Source of the DNA: JAHRVQ01 sp029941905
GTDB taxonomy: Bacteria; Pseudomonadota; Gammaproteobacteria; Pseudomonadales; Azotimanducaceae
Length of the DNA: 64,000 bases
Reading direction: 5' to 3'
NCBI GenBank assembly: GCA_029941905.1
Contig: JAPYTQ010000019.1
Coordinates: 29,000 to 92,999, forward strand
Shown here: positions 45,273-53,891 of the stretch, piece after piece
How positions within the stretch are numbered: the stretch's first letter is position 1
How the letters are laid out: each line of letters starts with the position of its first letter
Program-made: the position numbers and the translations under genes
Notes under the pieces: generated by a model
What the model was told of the DNA's origin: nothing
Database searches by the model: none
What the model saw: only the letters and a program-made list of their open reading frames with translations

Positions 45273-45956
45273 TTAAAACTTCTCCTCAGTAAATAAGGAC
45301 GTTAATGCAATAATTTCGTCTCTATTGAGGTCTTGATCAGGCATGGTACTTTCTGGTTTAACCGCCTTTGGGTCAGTCAACCAAAGATGAAGAAATTTCG
45401 CGCTCGCTTTGTAGCTTGTCAAATCAATTCCTATCTGAAGAGATCTTACATTGCCTGATTGGACGCGAGCATTTTTATGACAGGTTATACAACCCTTGGT
45501 AATAAATAGCCTGGCACCTCGCTGATAGCTGCTGGTCTGATGCATAGACTCGCTTGCAAATTCAACCACTTCGATTGGAGGCATCTCCGATGGCCCTGGC
45601 CAATCAGTCTTTATTTCCCAGTCCCAGGTTCCAAGCGACGGGAAATCAAGATCACTGGTATAGATACCGTCTGCTAATTCATTGACGGTAAGGTTGAGGA
45701 TTTCGCCGCGGGTTTTGTTCTTCGCAACAATGTGAATTTTCAGATTCTTAAGTGGCGCAATACCATGTTGTCTTAGAGTGAACGTGACATTGACAGGTTC
45801 ACCTCGTACCGCGAACTCAGGGAGTTCATCTAAGACAGCTGTTGCCCAACCACCTGCCTGGATCATTGACCCGTTGATAAGCAATACCACAAACGAGCCC
45901 GTTTTAACCAGTAATCGCAAGGGTTCAGTGAGTGCACTTATGACACCTATAGCCAT
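45273..45956 (-). CDS. Membrane-anchored c-type cytochrome with YtkA-like domain
   Basis: 227 residues. An N-terminal signal anchor (LLVKTGSFVVLLINGSMIQA), a beta-sandwich segment similar to YtkA/FixH proteins (PEFAVRGEPVNVTFTLRQHG), and a C-terminal heme c domain with the CITCH motif (CxxCH) and a likely Met ligand in KPESTMPDQDL. It should act in the periplasm in electron transfer. No oxidase gene is adjacent. Long gaps on both sides make it monocistronic. Confidence 0.82.
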   Translation of the reverse strand: MAIGVISALTEPLRLLVKTGSFVVLLINGSMIQAGGWATAVLDELPEFAVRGEPVNVTFTLRQHGIAPLKNLKIHIVAKNKTRGEILNLTVNELADGIYTSDLDFPSLGTWDWEIKTDWPGPSEMPPIEVVEFASESMHQTSSYQRGARLFITKGCITCHKNARVQSGNVRSLQIGIDLTSYKASAKFLHLWLTDPKAVKPESTMPDQDLNRDEIIALTSLFTEEKF

Positions 45957-46100
45957 GATGTTCTACCTTTGTGACGATGAGTCCGTGTCAAAGCATCTGC
46001 AAAGAATCAACGGCTATCAAGGCACCGGACGTTAGATGTAACCGTTACTAACGTCTTACCGGCATTTCTGACGTTAGCTGGAGTGTGGGATACTTAACGC

Positions 46101-46998
46101 ATGACACCGACACGTGATGAGATCGAGAACCAACTCAAGAAGCTTCTCTCGAATACGACTTTTGTAAACTCGATCCGTATCAGTCGCTTCCTGCAGTTTG
46201 TCGTTGAACAGGCGCTCGCAGGTGAAGCCGGTCGACTGAAAGAGTACGTTATCGGCGTAGAAGTCTTTGACCGGGATGAACAATACGATCCGCGAATTGA
46301 TTCAATCGTCCGGGTTGAAGCCGGTCGTTTACGCGCCAAGCTACAGGATTACTACACCAGTCACAGCGAGGATGTCGTTATCATCGAACTACCTAAAGGT
46401 GGTTACTCTCCCAGGTTTGTTATGCGTGATTCGAGACAACCACTGCCGCAACAAGACCAAATAGCCGTCGGGCTACCAGTTACATTTTCCCGATTCATTG
46501 CTCTGAGCATTGCATTAATGGTGATATTGGGCATTATGATAGCTGCCTGGCGAATTGACGTTGGGACAAGCCAAGCCAAATACTATTTCTGAAACTACAG
46601 TCGCAGTATTACCCTTCCAGGTGCCTTCATCTGATAAGCCTCATCAAATCATGGCTAGCCGTTTGACGCAGAGAGTAACCGCAGAGTTGGTACAACTTGG
46701 AAGCCTGGGCGTCGTATCCAGCACCAGCGCCCTTCAATTCAAGGACAATCGCGGATCTCTGCGAGAAGTGGCGCAAGCGTTACAAGCGGATATGTTGTTG
46801 GAAGCCAGACTTTTCGCCGAGGGTGACGACATACGAGTTGAGGTGCGAATCAGTGATGGCGCACTCGATCGAAAATTCTGGGTCGATGACAGGTTCATTG
46901 GCCGTGACCTGGACGAACTCGCCAGGCGCATTGCCGCTTCTGCGAATGACACGATATTGGCGAGGCAGAACCCAGATAGGAAGAGGCAGCTGGAGTAA
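46101..46998 (+). pseudogene. Frameshifted wHTH-TM-FlgO/TolB-like protein
   Basis: Two overlapping plus frames make up one protein family. Frame 1 (46101-46592) has the N-terminal domain seen in cyclase- and TPR-fused regulators (ISRFLQFVVEQALAGEAGRL, EYVIGVEVFDRDEQYDPRID, VRVEAGRLRAKLQDYY, ELPKGGYSP) and a membrane helix (FIALSIALMVILGIMIAAW). Frame 2, open from about 46555 to 46998, is the FlgO/TolB-N-like domain (VAVLPFQVPSSDK, VVSSTSALQFKDNRG, QADMLLEARLFAEGD). The join needs a one-base shift near 46575. Either the gene is broken or two separate proteins are made; a break is likelier. Confidence 0.7.
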
Positions 46999-47027
46999 AA
47001 CAACGAAAATTCGCGAGAATTCGAGAA

Positions 47028-47059
47028 GGAATCGCGGACACAAGGAATCGTGGACAGCC
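47028..47059. repeat. 16-bp tandem duplication downstream of the frameshifted gene
   Basis: Two adjacent 16-bp copies, first GGAATCGCGGACACAA, at 47028 and 47044, matching at 13 of 16 positions. Same type of short tandem duplication as at the other gene ends in this window. Confidence 0.7.
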
Positions 47060-47160
47060 AACATAAGTCGATTGTCCTACAAGCCGCATCACTGATTGCC
47101 TACCCCTTTTCCCGCTTTTGCTTGCATCACAACATCAGCCGTTCGACTAATCTCCTCAAC

Positions 47161-47238
47161 ATGACTTATCCACGTGCTCATCTCGTAGACCCAGACGGCG
47201 GTTACTATCATGTTTGCAGTCGTTGTGTTCGACGCGTT
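47161..47238 (+). pseudogene. N-terminal fragment of a REP-associated tyrosine transposase (RAYT)
   Basis: ATG at 47161 begins MTYPRAHLVDPDGGYYHVCS followed by RCVRR, the characteristic N-terminus of IS200-like RAYT transposases. After residue 25 the similarity stops; the catalytic HxH and Tyr regions are absent. Only about 75 bp are recognisable, so it is an inactive remnant. No REP palindromes are seen beside it. Confidence 0.65.
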
Positions 47239-47752
47239 AACAGCTGGCGTGAGGAGGAGGAGGTAGATAAATGGATTGAGCTGTCGCCTCACAAATGCGA
47301 AAAGGTCCTCCCTTTGGACACTGATCACTCGCCCTTCTTTTCGAGCGCTTCTGAATTGACAAATCTTCTGATCGATTTGGCCACCTCGTAAAACGCTTTT
47401 CGCTCCGTTACATGTTTCGCGCAGGATACCTAGACCAGAGCACCTCATTTTTTTCAGTGTGGGCTCGCCCTTGCAAGCGCGCGTTATGCATCGCCCGTTT
47501 CCCGTTGTCGGTCCACATCACAATCTCTGGGGCTATGGAGACCGATGTGGTTTCCATTAGGATCCAGAATGATTGCAAACCTTGCCTGCCAGAGCGGGTC
47601 GCAGGGTGCAAGATGACCAACAGGCCATGATGCCCTGGCTGAAGTCTTTGGTATTTCTCAATGCCCACGCCCACCACTCGTCAGATCGTTTCGTGTCCAT
47701 TTTTGATCTTCCCATTGTATTACCCGGAATAGGGAAGGTCAGGCAGCTTGTA
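47239..47752. other. Gene-poor stretch with decayed sequence
   Basis: Between the RAYT fragment and the phyH gene no intact gene is supported. The right half contains the VOC-like remnant; the left half holds only overlapping short open frames on both strands without recognisable sequence. Confidence 0.5.
47484..47720 (-). pseudogene. Remnant of a VOC/glyoxalase-like gene
   Basis: A minus-strand frame ending at TAA 47486-47484 reads WQARFAIILDPNGNHIGLHS followed by Pro-Arg, a typical C-terminus of a VOC-fold protein. The upstream part (DEWWAWALRNTKDFSQGIM) is in another frame, so at least one frameshift is needed, and no complete N-terminal half is found. It lies right behind the phyH gene at 47753. 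Confidence 0.45.
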
Positions 47753-48634
47753 TTATAAAACTGGAGGGTGCTCAGTGAAATAAACCAGGGGATCAGTGTA
47801 ATCAACGCTGCCATACAGGAAGTTGACTTTCTGAAACCCCAGCAGGCGCTGCAAACACTCAGGCATCGCCAGCCATATTTCACGGGGAATGCCTATGTAT
47901 TGATTCTCCTGTTGACGAAGCCAGGAAAGGTTGAAGTTGAAATTAATAGATCGGCGACGCTGATCCTTCGTCGTATTTCCACCACCGGCATGCCATAAGG
48001 CACCATCAAATACGAGCAACGATCCAGCACTCATTTCAGCCAGCGACACTTCCACATCCTGCTCAACCTGTCTGGTCCACAGGTGACTACCCGGTACGAT
48101 TCTGGTGGCCCCGTTGAACGCGGTGAAATCATCGAGGGCAATCAAGGTGTTGGCAATAAACGGGGGACGTGGTCGTGGCAGCGGATAGTGACCATCGTCC
48201 TGATGCAGACCTTGCGGATGCACACCGGGATCAGGGCACATGGCTGTGGCCACCGATAACTGAAACAGCGGTCCCAGCACGCCTTCGATGATTTTCAACA
48301 ATAGCGGATCGATCGCAATCTCATCTGTGGCACGGGTTTTCGCGAAGAGATTGTGAACATGTACTGTCTGAATGCCCTGGTAACGACCACCGCGACTCGT
48401 GTCCCGTTCGCCGGTCATGGCGAAGATCGGCTCCATTTCTTCCCTGACGCGCGCCAGCCAACTGGGAGACAGAAATTCCGGGACAATCGCGTAGCCCTTA
48501 CTTGCGACGTCAGCAACAGCGTGGCTCACGCGTTCCACGTCTACCCCGGTAAGTTCTATACCATGCGTGAGCGGTAAGGGCGGCCGTAACGAAGCGACGC
48601 GGCGTACGTAGTCTTCTTTATTGAAGCGGTTCAT
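47753..48634 (-). CDS. Phytanoyl-CoA dioxygenase (PhyH) family protein
   Basis: 293 residues. Iron ligands appear in GLHQDDGHYPLP (His, Asp) and FDGALWHAGGGNT (distal His); the 2-oxoglutarate Arg is in the QRRRSINFNF region. FNGATRIVPGSHLW is the family block. Slightly longer than the 21772 copy and only distantly related to it. A 2-oxoglutarate/Fe(II) oxygenase of unknown substrate. Divergent from the methyltransferase gene at 48784. Confidence 0.9.
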   Translation of the reverse strand: MNRFNKEDYVRRVASLRPPLPLTHGIELTGVDVERVSHAVADVASKGYAIVPEFLSPSWLARVREEMEPIFAMTGERDTSRGGRYQGIQTVHVHNLFAKTRATDEIAIDPLLLKIIEGVLGPLFQLSVATAMCPDPGVHPQGLHQDDGHYPLPRPRPPFIANTLIALDDFTAFNGATRIVPGSHLWTRQVEQDVEVSLAEMSAGSLLVFDGALWHAGGGNTTKDQRRRSINFNFNLSWLRQQENQYIGIPREIWLAMPECLQRLLGFQKVNFLYGSVDYTDPLVYFTEHPPVL

Positions 48635-48783
48635 AATCTACGTTTCCTCGTGATTCTCACATTTTAGCGTGAAAGTAATGATTGACCAATAACTGATCAA
48701 CAGCGCAATCAAAGTGACTCCTCAAAAAAAGTGTAGTATGCAGGAAATTTCGAAAGCTCAATCTTAGAGAAGAATCAGAACCA

Positions 48784-49746
48784 ATGTCCATCATCAGCCT
48801 TGCCGTATTTGTGTTAGTACAGATCTTGTTTATCCCTCTCGCCATCCTCGGCATCATCCTGGTCGGCTACCGACAGATGGTGATAAGTAAAAAACTCGGT
48901 ATATCACAGACCGCAGTCGAAGTGATTAACGGCCGCTGGGCCATGCATGTATTTGACCTTCGCCTCGACAAGGCAACGGCTGACCTGGCTGCTGTGCTTC
49001 CCAACACCTCATTATTTGGGCTATGGCTTGCCCTGTTCCCATTGTGGTTGAAATACAAGATTTCCGGAAAGCTCTTCCTATATCCACGGGTACCCCAGGA
49101 GGGCAAGGAAGGCCTTCAAGACCTTGTCACTACGCGCACATTATATTTTGACCGCATCATCGAACAACGGCTTACCGAGACGGAACAGTTCGTTGTGATG
49201 GGGGCTGGTTACGACACCCGGGCTTATGGCATCTTTCTACACAAAGGGCTGACTTTTGAAATAGATCAGGCAATTGTACAAGAGCATAAACGCGCGGCAT
49301 TGAGTAAGGCAGGTATTCAAAGCGACAACGTGCGTTACATAGCCGTTGACTTCAGCAAGGAGAGTGCTTTCGATAAGTTACAGGAAGCAGGTTATGACAG
49401 ATCCAGGAAGACGCTCTTTCTATGGGAAGGTGTCACTCTTTACCTGTCAGAGTCCGACGTACGCAAAACAATGCAGGACGTACGCGATCGCGCAGCACCT
49501 GGGAGTATACTGCTTGCCGATTTCTACGCTGACAGGTTGGTAAACCTGGGTAAAAGCGCTGTCGGTAAGAAAGCTCTCGATTATACGAATGAAGGCTTTG
49601 GCTTTAGCCTACCCTTTGCCAACAACTACAAGAAGGTTCTGGCTGACTTCGTCGAGAGCGAGTCGCTGTCTGTGAATGAAGCCTTCTTTATGGGCCATGA
49701 AAATAATGCAGGCCCCTTTGCTGTGATCGCTGAAATGCGAGTATGA
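48784..49746 (+). CDS. Membrane-anchored SAM-dependent methyltransferase (LCM family)
   Basis: 320 residues. An N-terminal hydrophobic segment (ISLAVFVLVQILFIPLAILG, extending to residue 28) anchors it. The catalytic part is of the leucine carboxyl methyltransferase type used by many bacterial O-methyltransferases: TRTLYFDRIIEQRL, the SAM-binding VVMGAGYDTRAYG, FEIDQAIVQEHKR, and LFLWEGVTLYLSESDVRKTM. Substrate unknown. It precedes the TIR-TPR gene on the same strand with a 253-bp gap. Confidence 0.87.
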   Translation: MSIISLAVFVLVQILFIPLAILGIILVGYRQMVISKKLGISQTAVEVINGRWAMHVFDLRLDKATADLAAVLPNTSLFGLWLALFPLWLKYKISGKLFLYPRVPQEGKEGLQDLVTTRTLYFDRIIEQRLTETEQFVVMGAGYDTRAYGIFLHKGLTFEIDQAIVQEHKRAALSKAGIQSDNVRYIAVDFSKESAFDKLQEAGYDRSRKTLFLWEGVTLYLSESDVRKTMQDVRDRAAPGSILLADFYADRLVNLGKSAVGKKALDYTNEGFGFSLPFANNYKKVLADFVESESLSVNEAFFMGHENNAGPFAVIAEMRV

Positions 49747-49999
49747 GGGCGCATTTGCGGAGCTCTGGCCTGCCACATCGGTTACGTTGTTCGGCTCCCG
49801 GAATGGTCGAACCTCAGCCAGAATTATAGGTCGCTCGTGAAACCTTGTTATCTTCACATCGACGTCAACAAGGCGGTGATAAACACATTGAACCGGAAAG
49901 AGAAGCTGACGAGGTTGGCTGGGCGCTGCTTATTTGTCAGTCCCCTGCCTTCTGGTTAGACTATGTGCGGGCATCTGGAGAACGCGTAGGAGGGAGTGA

Positions 50000-52042
50000 T
50001 TGGAAAAACCATTTCCAGCCTACATGGGAGATGATCCTTATGTTTTTGTATGTTATGCCCATGCAAATGAGGGGATTGTCTACCCGGAACTAACCTGGTT
50101 GCGTGAACAAGGTGTCAATATCTGGTATGACGAGGGGATATCAGCAGGCAGAATCTGGCGCACCGAGGTTGGCGAAGCGATTAAGAGAGCAACCCGGGTC
50201 CTGTTTTATATCTCCAAAGCCTCACTTGTGTCAGACCACTGCAGCGGTGAAATTAATTATGCGCTTGACCAAAGCAAAGACATCTTACCGGTCTACCTGG
50301 AAGATACACAGCTCACCACCGACCTACAGGTGGGGTTAAGTAGTATACAGGCGCTTCACCGCGATAAGGACCCGCGTTATCTAGATCACCTTCTAGTGGC
50401 CGTGACCGCAACCGTCAGATCCACACCGGTAGCTTTGAATCCAAGCAGACCAGCTCGTAGCAAATTGCCAGTTTACCTGATGCTCATGATCGGGCTGGTG
50501 TTTTCACTGGCTATCAGCTGGCGGTATCAAACTGAATCCGAAACCGAGGCCATTAACCTGGTCATTGAGCCGATCGCATCGGATTCTGAAGCTTCATCAG
50601 GACTGGAATACGAAATACAGCGTTTACTGGCGACCAGTCCTAATCTGGTGGTTCGGGTCTCCGATGGACCAGCACCGCAAGCCGACTACACGCTACAGGG
50701 AGAGATTGTCGACGATGTACTCATATCCCGCTTAGTCGACCGGGATGGAGCCTCAATCGAAACCTGGCAGATCCCATCACTGCCAAACAATCTTTCGACC
50801 GCAGCACGTACTCAAACTGGCGATTTGTTAATTAGTCTCGGGTTATCAACAGACGCATTGTCACAACTGGATGAGGAAATTTCACCGCAGACTTTTCGCA
50901 CCTACCTGGCGGCCAACGCTCTGTTGCGTCGCAGCCATACACTGGAAGCATTGGAATCGGCTGCAACAGGGTTCTCCCGGGTGCTCAAGGAAGCACCGAG
51001 TTACGCACCAGCACATGCGGGGTTGTGCAGTACCTATCTGGGGCTTTATCTCGATTCAAGGGCTGAGACAAACATCCAACTGGCAGAAACCCATTGTCAT
51101 CGGGCGCTTACGCTCGGTGGGCAGGATGCCACCGTACATAATGCGCTTGGAATGCTCTACCGGGAAACTGGTCAGGCGCAGAAAGGCATTGATAGCTACA
51201 AGCGTTCCCTGGAGCTGGCCCCATACTCAACCGATGCTATGCGCGGTCTTGCTGCCACCATGGCTCGAATGGGCGCAAATACCGAAGCCAAAAAATGGTA
51301 CCGAGAAGCTATCACTGTAGATCCCAATCATTGGGAAAACTACCAGGCGCTCGGTATTCATCAGTTCAGCAAGGCAGAATTTGCGCCAGCGTTGGAGACA
51401 TTTCAGACTGCGTCTACTCTGGCGCCGGATGAAGGCGGCATCCTGAATAACATTGGCAGTGCTTATTTTATGTTAGGCGATTATAAGCAAGCTGTCGTGA
51501 TTTGGAGACAAGCAGCAGAACTGGATCCTGGCATCGCAGGGATCTATGGTAACCTTGGTACCAGCTATTTCTACCAACGGGAATTCGAAGCGGCAGCAGA
51601 GATGTACCAAAAAGGGCATGCGATAGCACCAGACAATTACATCTACCCAGGACTCATTGGCGAGTCATATTACGTCAGCCAGCTTCGTGATTATGCCCCA
51701 CACTTCCGGCAAGCCATTGAGCTCGCCCTTCGGCAGCTGGGTATAGACCCAAATGATTACATAACGGTGGCAAACGTGGCGGCGTACTATGCAGCATTGG
51801 GTGATAGAGAAAATGCTCAAATTTTTATTGACCGCGCGATGTCGACCGCCTCAAATGATATGGACGTTGTCTATTATGTGACCATCAGCTATGCAAGACT
51901 CGGCGATATCAAAACAGCTAACCAGACACTTAACAACTTGATAACACTTGGCTATGGGCGCAAGCTGCTTAAGCTCGATGCGAATTTCGATGTTTTATTT
52001 GAATCGTCTGCTCAATTCGAAAAAGAAGACGCAGACCCTTAG
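50000..52042 (+). CDS. TIR-TM-TPR protein
   Basis: 680 residues. The TTG start is supported by a canonical AGGAGG six nt upstream. Residues 10-130 are a TIR domain (YVFVCYAHANEGIVYPELTW, VNIWYDEGISAG, then DHCSGEINYALDQSKDILPV) with Glu84 at the position of the catalytic Glu in TIR NAD+ hydrolases. A single helix (156-173) follows, then a low-complexity region and about eight to ten TPR units to the end (ALGMLYRETGQAQKGIDSYK, NNIGSAYFMLGDYKQAVVIW and similar). The TIR part would face the cytoplasm. Whether it cleaves NAD+ or only scaffolds cannot be read from sequence. The next gene encodes a lipoprotein, 28 bp on. Confidence 0.9.
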   Translation: MEKPFPAYMGDDPYVFVCYAHANEGIVYPELTWLREQGVNIWYDEGISAGRIWRTEVGEAIKRATRVLFYISKASLVSDHCSGEINYALDQSKDILPVYLEDTQLTTDLQVGLSSIQALHRDKDPRYLDHLLVAVTATVRSTPVALNPSRPARSKLPVYLMLMIGLVFSLAISWRYQTESETEAINLVIEPIASDSEASSGLEYEIQRLLATSPNLVVRVSDGPAPQADYTLQGEIVDDVLISRLVDRDGASIETWQIPSLPNNLSTAARTQTGDLLISLGLSTDALSQLDEEISPQTFRTYLAANALLRRSHTLEALESAATGFSRVLKEAPSYAPAHAGLCSTYLGLYLDSRAETNIQLAETHCHRALTLGGQDATVHNALGMLYRETGQAQKGIDSYKRSLELAPYSTDAMRGLAATMARMGANTEAKKWYREAITVDPNHWENYQALGIHQFSKAEFAPALETFQTASTLAPDEGGILNNIGSAYFMLGDYKQAVVIWRQAAELDPGIAGIYGNLGTSYFYQREFEAAAEMYQKGHAIAPDNYIYPGLIGESYYVSQLRDYAPHFRQAIELALRQLGIDPNDYITVANVAAYYAALGDRENAQIFIDRAMSTASNDMDVVYYVTISYARLGDIKTANQTLNNLITLGYGRKLLKLDANFDVLFESSAQFEKEDADP

Positions 52043-52070
52043 AACAAACAAGAAGTAAGGAAACTTTGAT

Positions 52071-52559
52071 ATGAAACAACTTGTAAAATTTTCAATTGTA
52101 TCGGTTACGTTACTTTGCCTGACATCATGTTCATTTTTTGTGGGCCAAAGTGGCTTCAAACGTCGCGACCCTCCAACCGTGAGCAAAGTCGACGTCAGCA
52201 AGAAGTCTTGCGCTGAAATCGTTACTCAAACGGCGTCTCCCACATGTTCCTTTATAGGAGACAACGACCCCAAAAACGAAGTTTGCCAGGCGCCATCCCG
52301 CCCTCGGAAGGTGAAATGGATCGAGTGGAATTTTGTCGCCGAGGAAGGTGAGCCTGATGAAGAATTCACCCTGATTTTCGAAGATGACAATACGCCGTTT
52401 GCGAATACCGGACTGTGCAGGATTTCGGAAAAGAAGACATCTTTCAGATGTAAAATCCGGGAAAATTCAAAAAGCGACCCTTTAAAACCAGTATATAAAT
52501 ACTCAGTTTTTTTCAGTGATTCCTGCGAACTGGACCCAAGAATTTTTATTGTGCGCTAG
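52071..52559 (+). CDS. Small lipoprotein of unknown function
   Basis: 162 residues, with AAGGA upstream of the ATG. A lipobox (LLCLTSC, Cys20) follows a short signal sequence, so the mature protein is lipid-anchored. The rest is polar with six or more Cys (SKKSCAEIVTQTASPTCSFI, VCQAPSRPRKVKW, NTGLCRISEKKTSFRCKIRE), suggesting disulfides in the periplasm. No family recognised. It follows the TIR-TPR gene at 28 bp and may be in its operon. Confidence 0.8.
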   Translation: MKQLVKFSIVSVTLLCLTSCSFFVGQSGFKRRDPPTVSKVDVSKKSCAEIVTQTASPTCSFIGDNDPKNEVCQAPSRPRKVKWIEWNFVAEEGEPDEEFTLIFEDDNTPFANTGLCRISEKKTSFRCKIRENSKSDPLKPVYKYSVFFSDSCELDPRIFIVR

Positions 52560-52830
52560 TGTGGCCAACGAAAGCCAAATCACGGCCGAATGGAAACACT
52601 TTGACACTAACCGGTGAAAAATCCGTTACAACAACAATTGTGCCGTTTATTCCTTCGTCTGGGTCTGATGGGTGGCTGCCGAGATCAACCCGGACTTGCA
52701 ACTCGTCTTCGGTGTTTAGCCCAAGCTTTATCGAATAACTGTGGTATAGACTCCGAAAAAGTGCTTGCCATATCTCCCTCTGTCAGTGGTATGACGTAGG
52801 GGTTGGTAGTCGTACCTTGCGGATCGTTGT
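52546..52830 (-). pseudogene. Possible decayed gene, convergent with the lipoprotein
   Basis: The minus strand reads KLGLNTEDELQVRVDLGSHP and on to FSPVSVKVFPFGRDLAFVGH, ending at TAA 52548-52546. Upstream, GRYGKHFFGVYTTVI is in another frame and is followed by a stop. The texture is that of a secreted beta-rich protein but I recognise no family. At least one frameshift and no start make it a remnant at best. Confidence 0.3.
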
Positions 52831-53138
52831 AACCACCATCGTTTGTAACAAGACCATCGCTCTCGGAAGGAATATTCCCTGTTGCGCACTGTCAGCCGTT
52901 ATCACTATCCCCAAAGAAACGTAAATTTTACATCGCGGAAATTCAAGCAGATCAATCCCCCGGCATTTTCAGCTACGGGCCAATAGCCCCAAAACCAACC
53001 AAACCCAACCGCAAACCTACTGCAATATTCAATGACGGTCTAAAAATCAACTATTTCTTGCTGCTATCAGTCACCAGTTTAATTTTATCTGCATCCGATC
53101 CCATAGAGTAAATAGTGAAGCAAGGAGCTGCTCTTTTA
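52831..53138. other. Intergenic region before the diiron-enzyme gene
   Basis: About 300 bp with no open frame I can support. It should contain the promoter of the 53139-55790 gene pair; no convincing -35/-10 pair stood out. Confidence 0.4.
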
Positions 53139-53885
53139 GTGATTTACACTCGCGAGTTCAGGGTGCAGTATTGGCTCTTCGAGTCGAAATACAACGATCT
53201 CTTCATGGGGAACAACGTCCAAGCATCAAATAGCGATTTGTTAAAAATCAAGATTCAAATGGTTATGCCGCGACTGGAAGAGCAGCTCAGGCTATTTTGG
53301 GCGCACCCCAAGATTGATGAATTATTTAGACAGCATCTAACTCAGCTTTATCACTCTGTTCGTGCCAGTGTTCCGTTGTTGGAGTGTGCTCTGGAGGAGG
53401 CACGAAGACTCTCACCGAAATGCCCGGTGGCCGATCAGTTAAAGACATATTTAACCGACCACATCGCAGAGGAACAAGGACACGATACGCGGCTACTCGA
53501 GGATATTGAAATACTGGAACTTAGCGACAAGGTCCGGCGGGTAACACCCCCTGACATTGTCACGAAGATCGGTACACAATATTATTACATCAAGCATGAA
53601 CACCCAGTATCGATTTTGGCTTATCTGGCCGTCATAGAGGGCAATCCGCCAACAACGAAGGAATTGGACATAGTGACGAGAAAAATGGCGATTCCGAAAT
53701 CAAGTTTACGCTCACTTTATGAGCATGCAGAAATTGATGCCTTTCATAGCGAAGAACTCTGGAGTCTAATAGACAGCCTCCCTTTGACGTCATCTCATAC
53801 CGAGATACTTGGAGTTAACGCGATGATGGCGGTCGACCAGGCCGCATCAGCGTACGAGAGTTTGCTAGTGTCGTCCCCGGAGTAG
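53139..53885 (+). CDS. Heme-oxygenase-like diiron oxygenase/oxidase (HDO) family protein
   Basis: 248 residues if started at GTG 53139, which has AAGGAG 11 nt before it; GTG 53115 or ATG 53205 are alternatives. Helical protein of the iron-containing redox enzyme family: FWAHPKIDELFRQHLTQLYH in the first helix pair, HIAEEQGHDTRLLED with Glu and His ligands, and YEHAEIDAFHSEELW with Glu/His ligands near the C-terminus, in the order expected of an HDO diiron site. Relatives oxidise amino acids, fatty acids or natural products. The following TIR gene starts six nt after its stop, so the two are surely co-expressed. Confidence 0.8.
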   Translation: MIYTREFRVQYWLFESKYNDLFMGNNVQASNSDLLKIKIQMVMPRLEEQLRLFWAHPKIDELFRQHLTQLYHSVRASVPLLECALEEARRLSPKCPVADQLKTYLTDHIAEEQGHDTRLLEDIEILELSDKVRRVTPPDIVTKIGTQYYYIKHEHPVSILAYLAVIEGNPPTTKELDIVTRKMAIPKSSLRSLYEHAEIDAFHSEELWSLIDSLPLTSSHTEILGVNAMMAVDQAASAYESLLVSSPE

Positions 53886-53891
53886 GACGTA

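Noticed and set aside
46590..46592. TGA at the end of the 46101 frame as a third selenocysteine codon
   Set aside because: The same frame runs into another TGA soon after and has no family sequence; the protein sense continues in a different frame, so a frameshift explains it.
52614..52799. Plus-strand ORF after the lipoprotein
   Set aside because: It looks like the antisense of a more protein-like minus-strand remnant and has no ribosome site.
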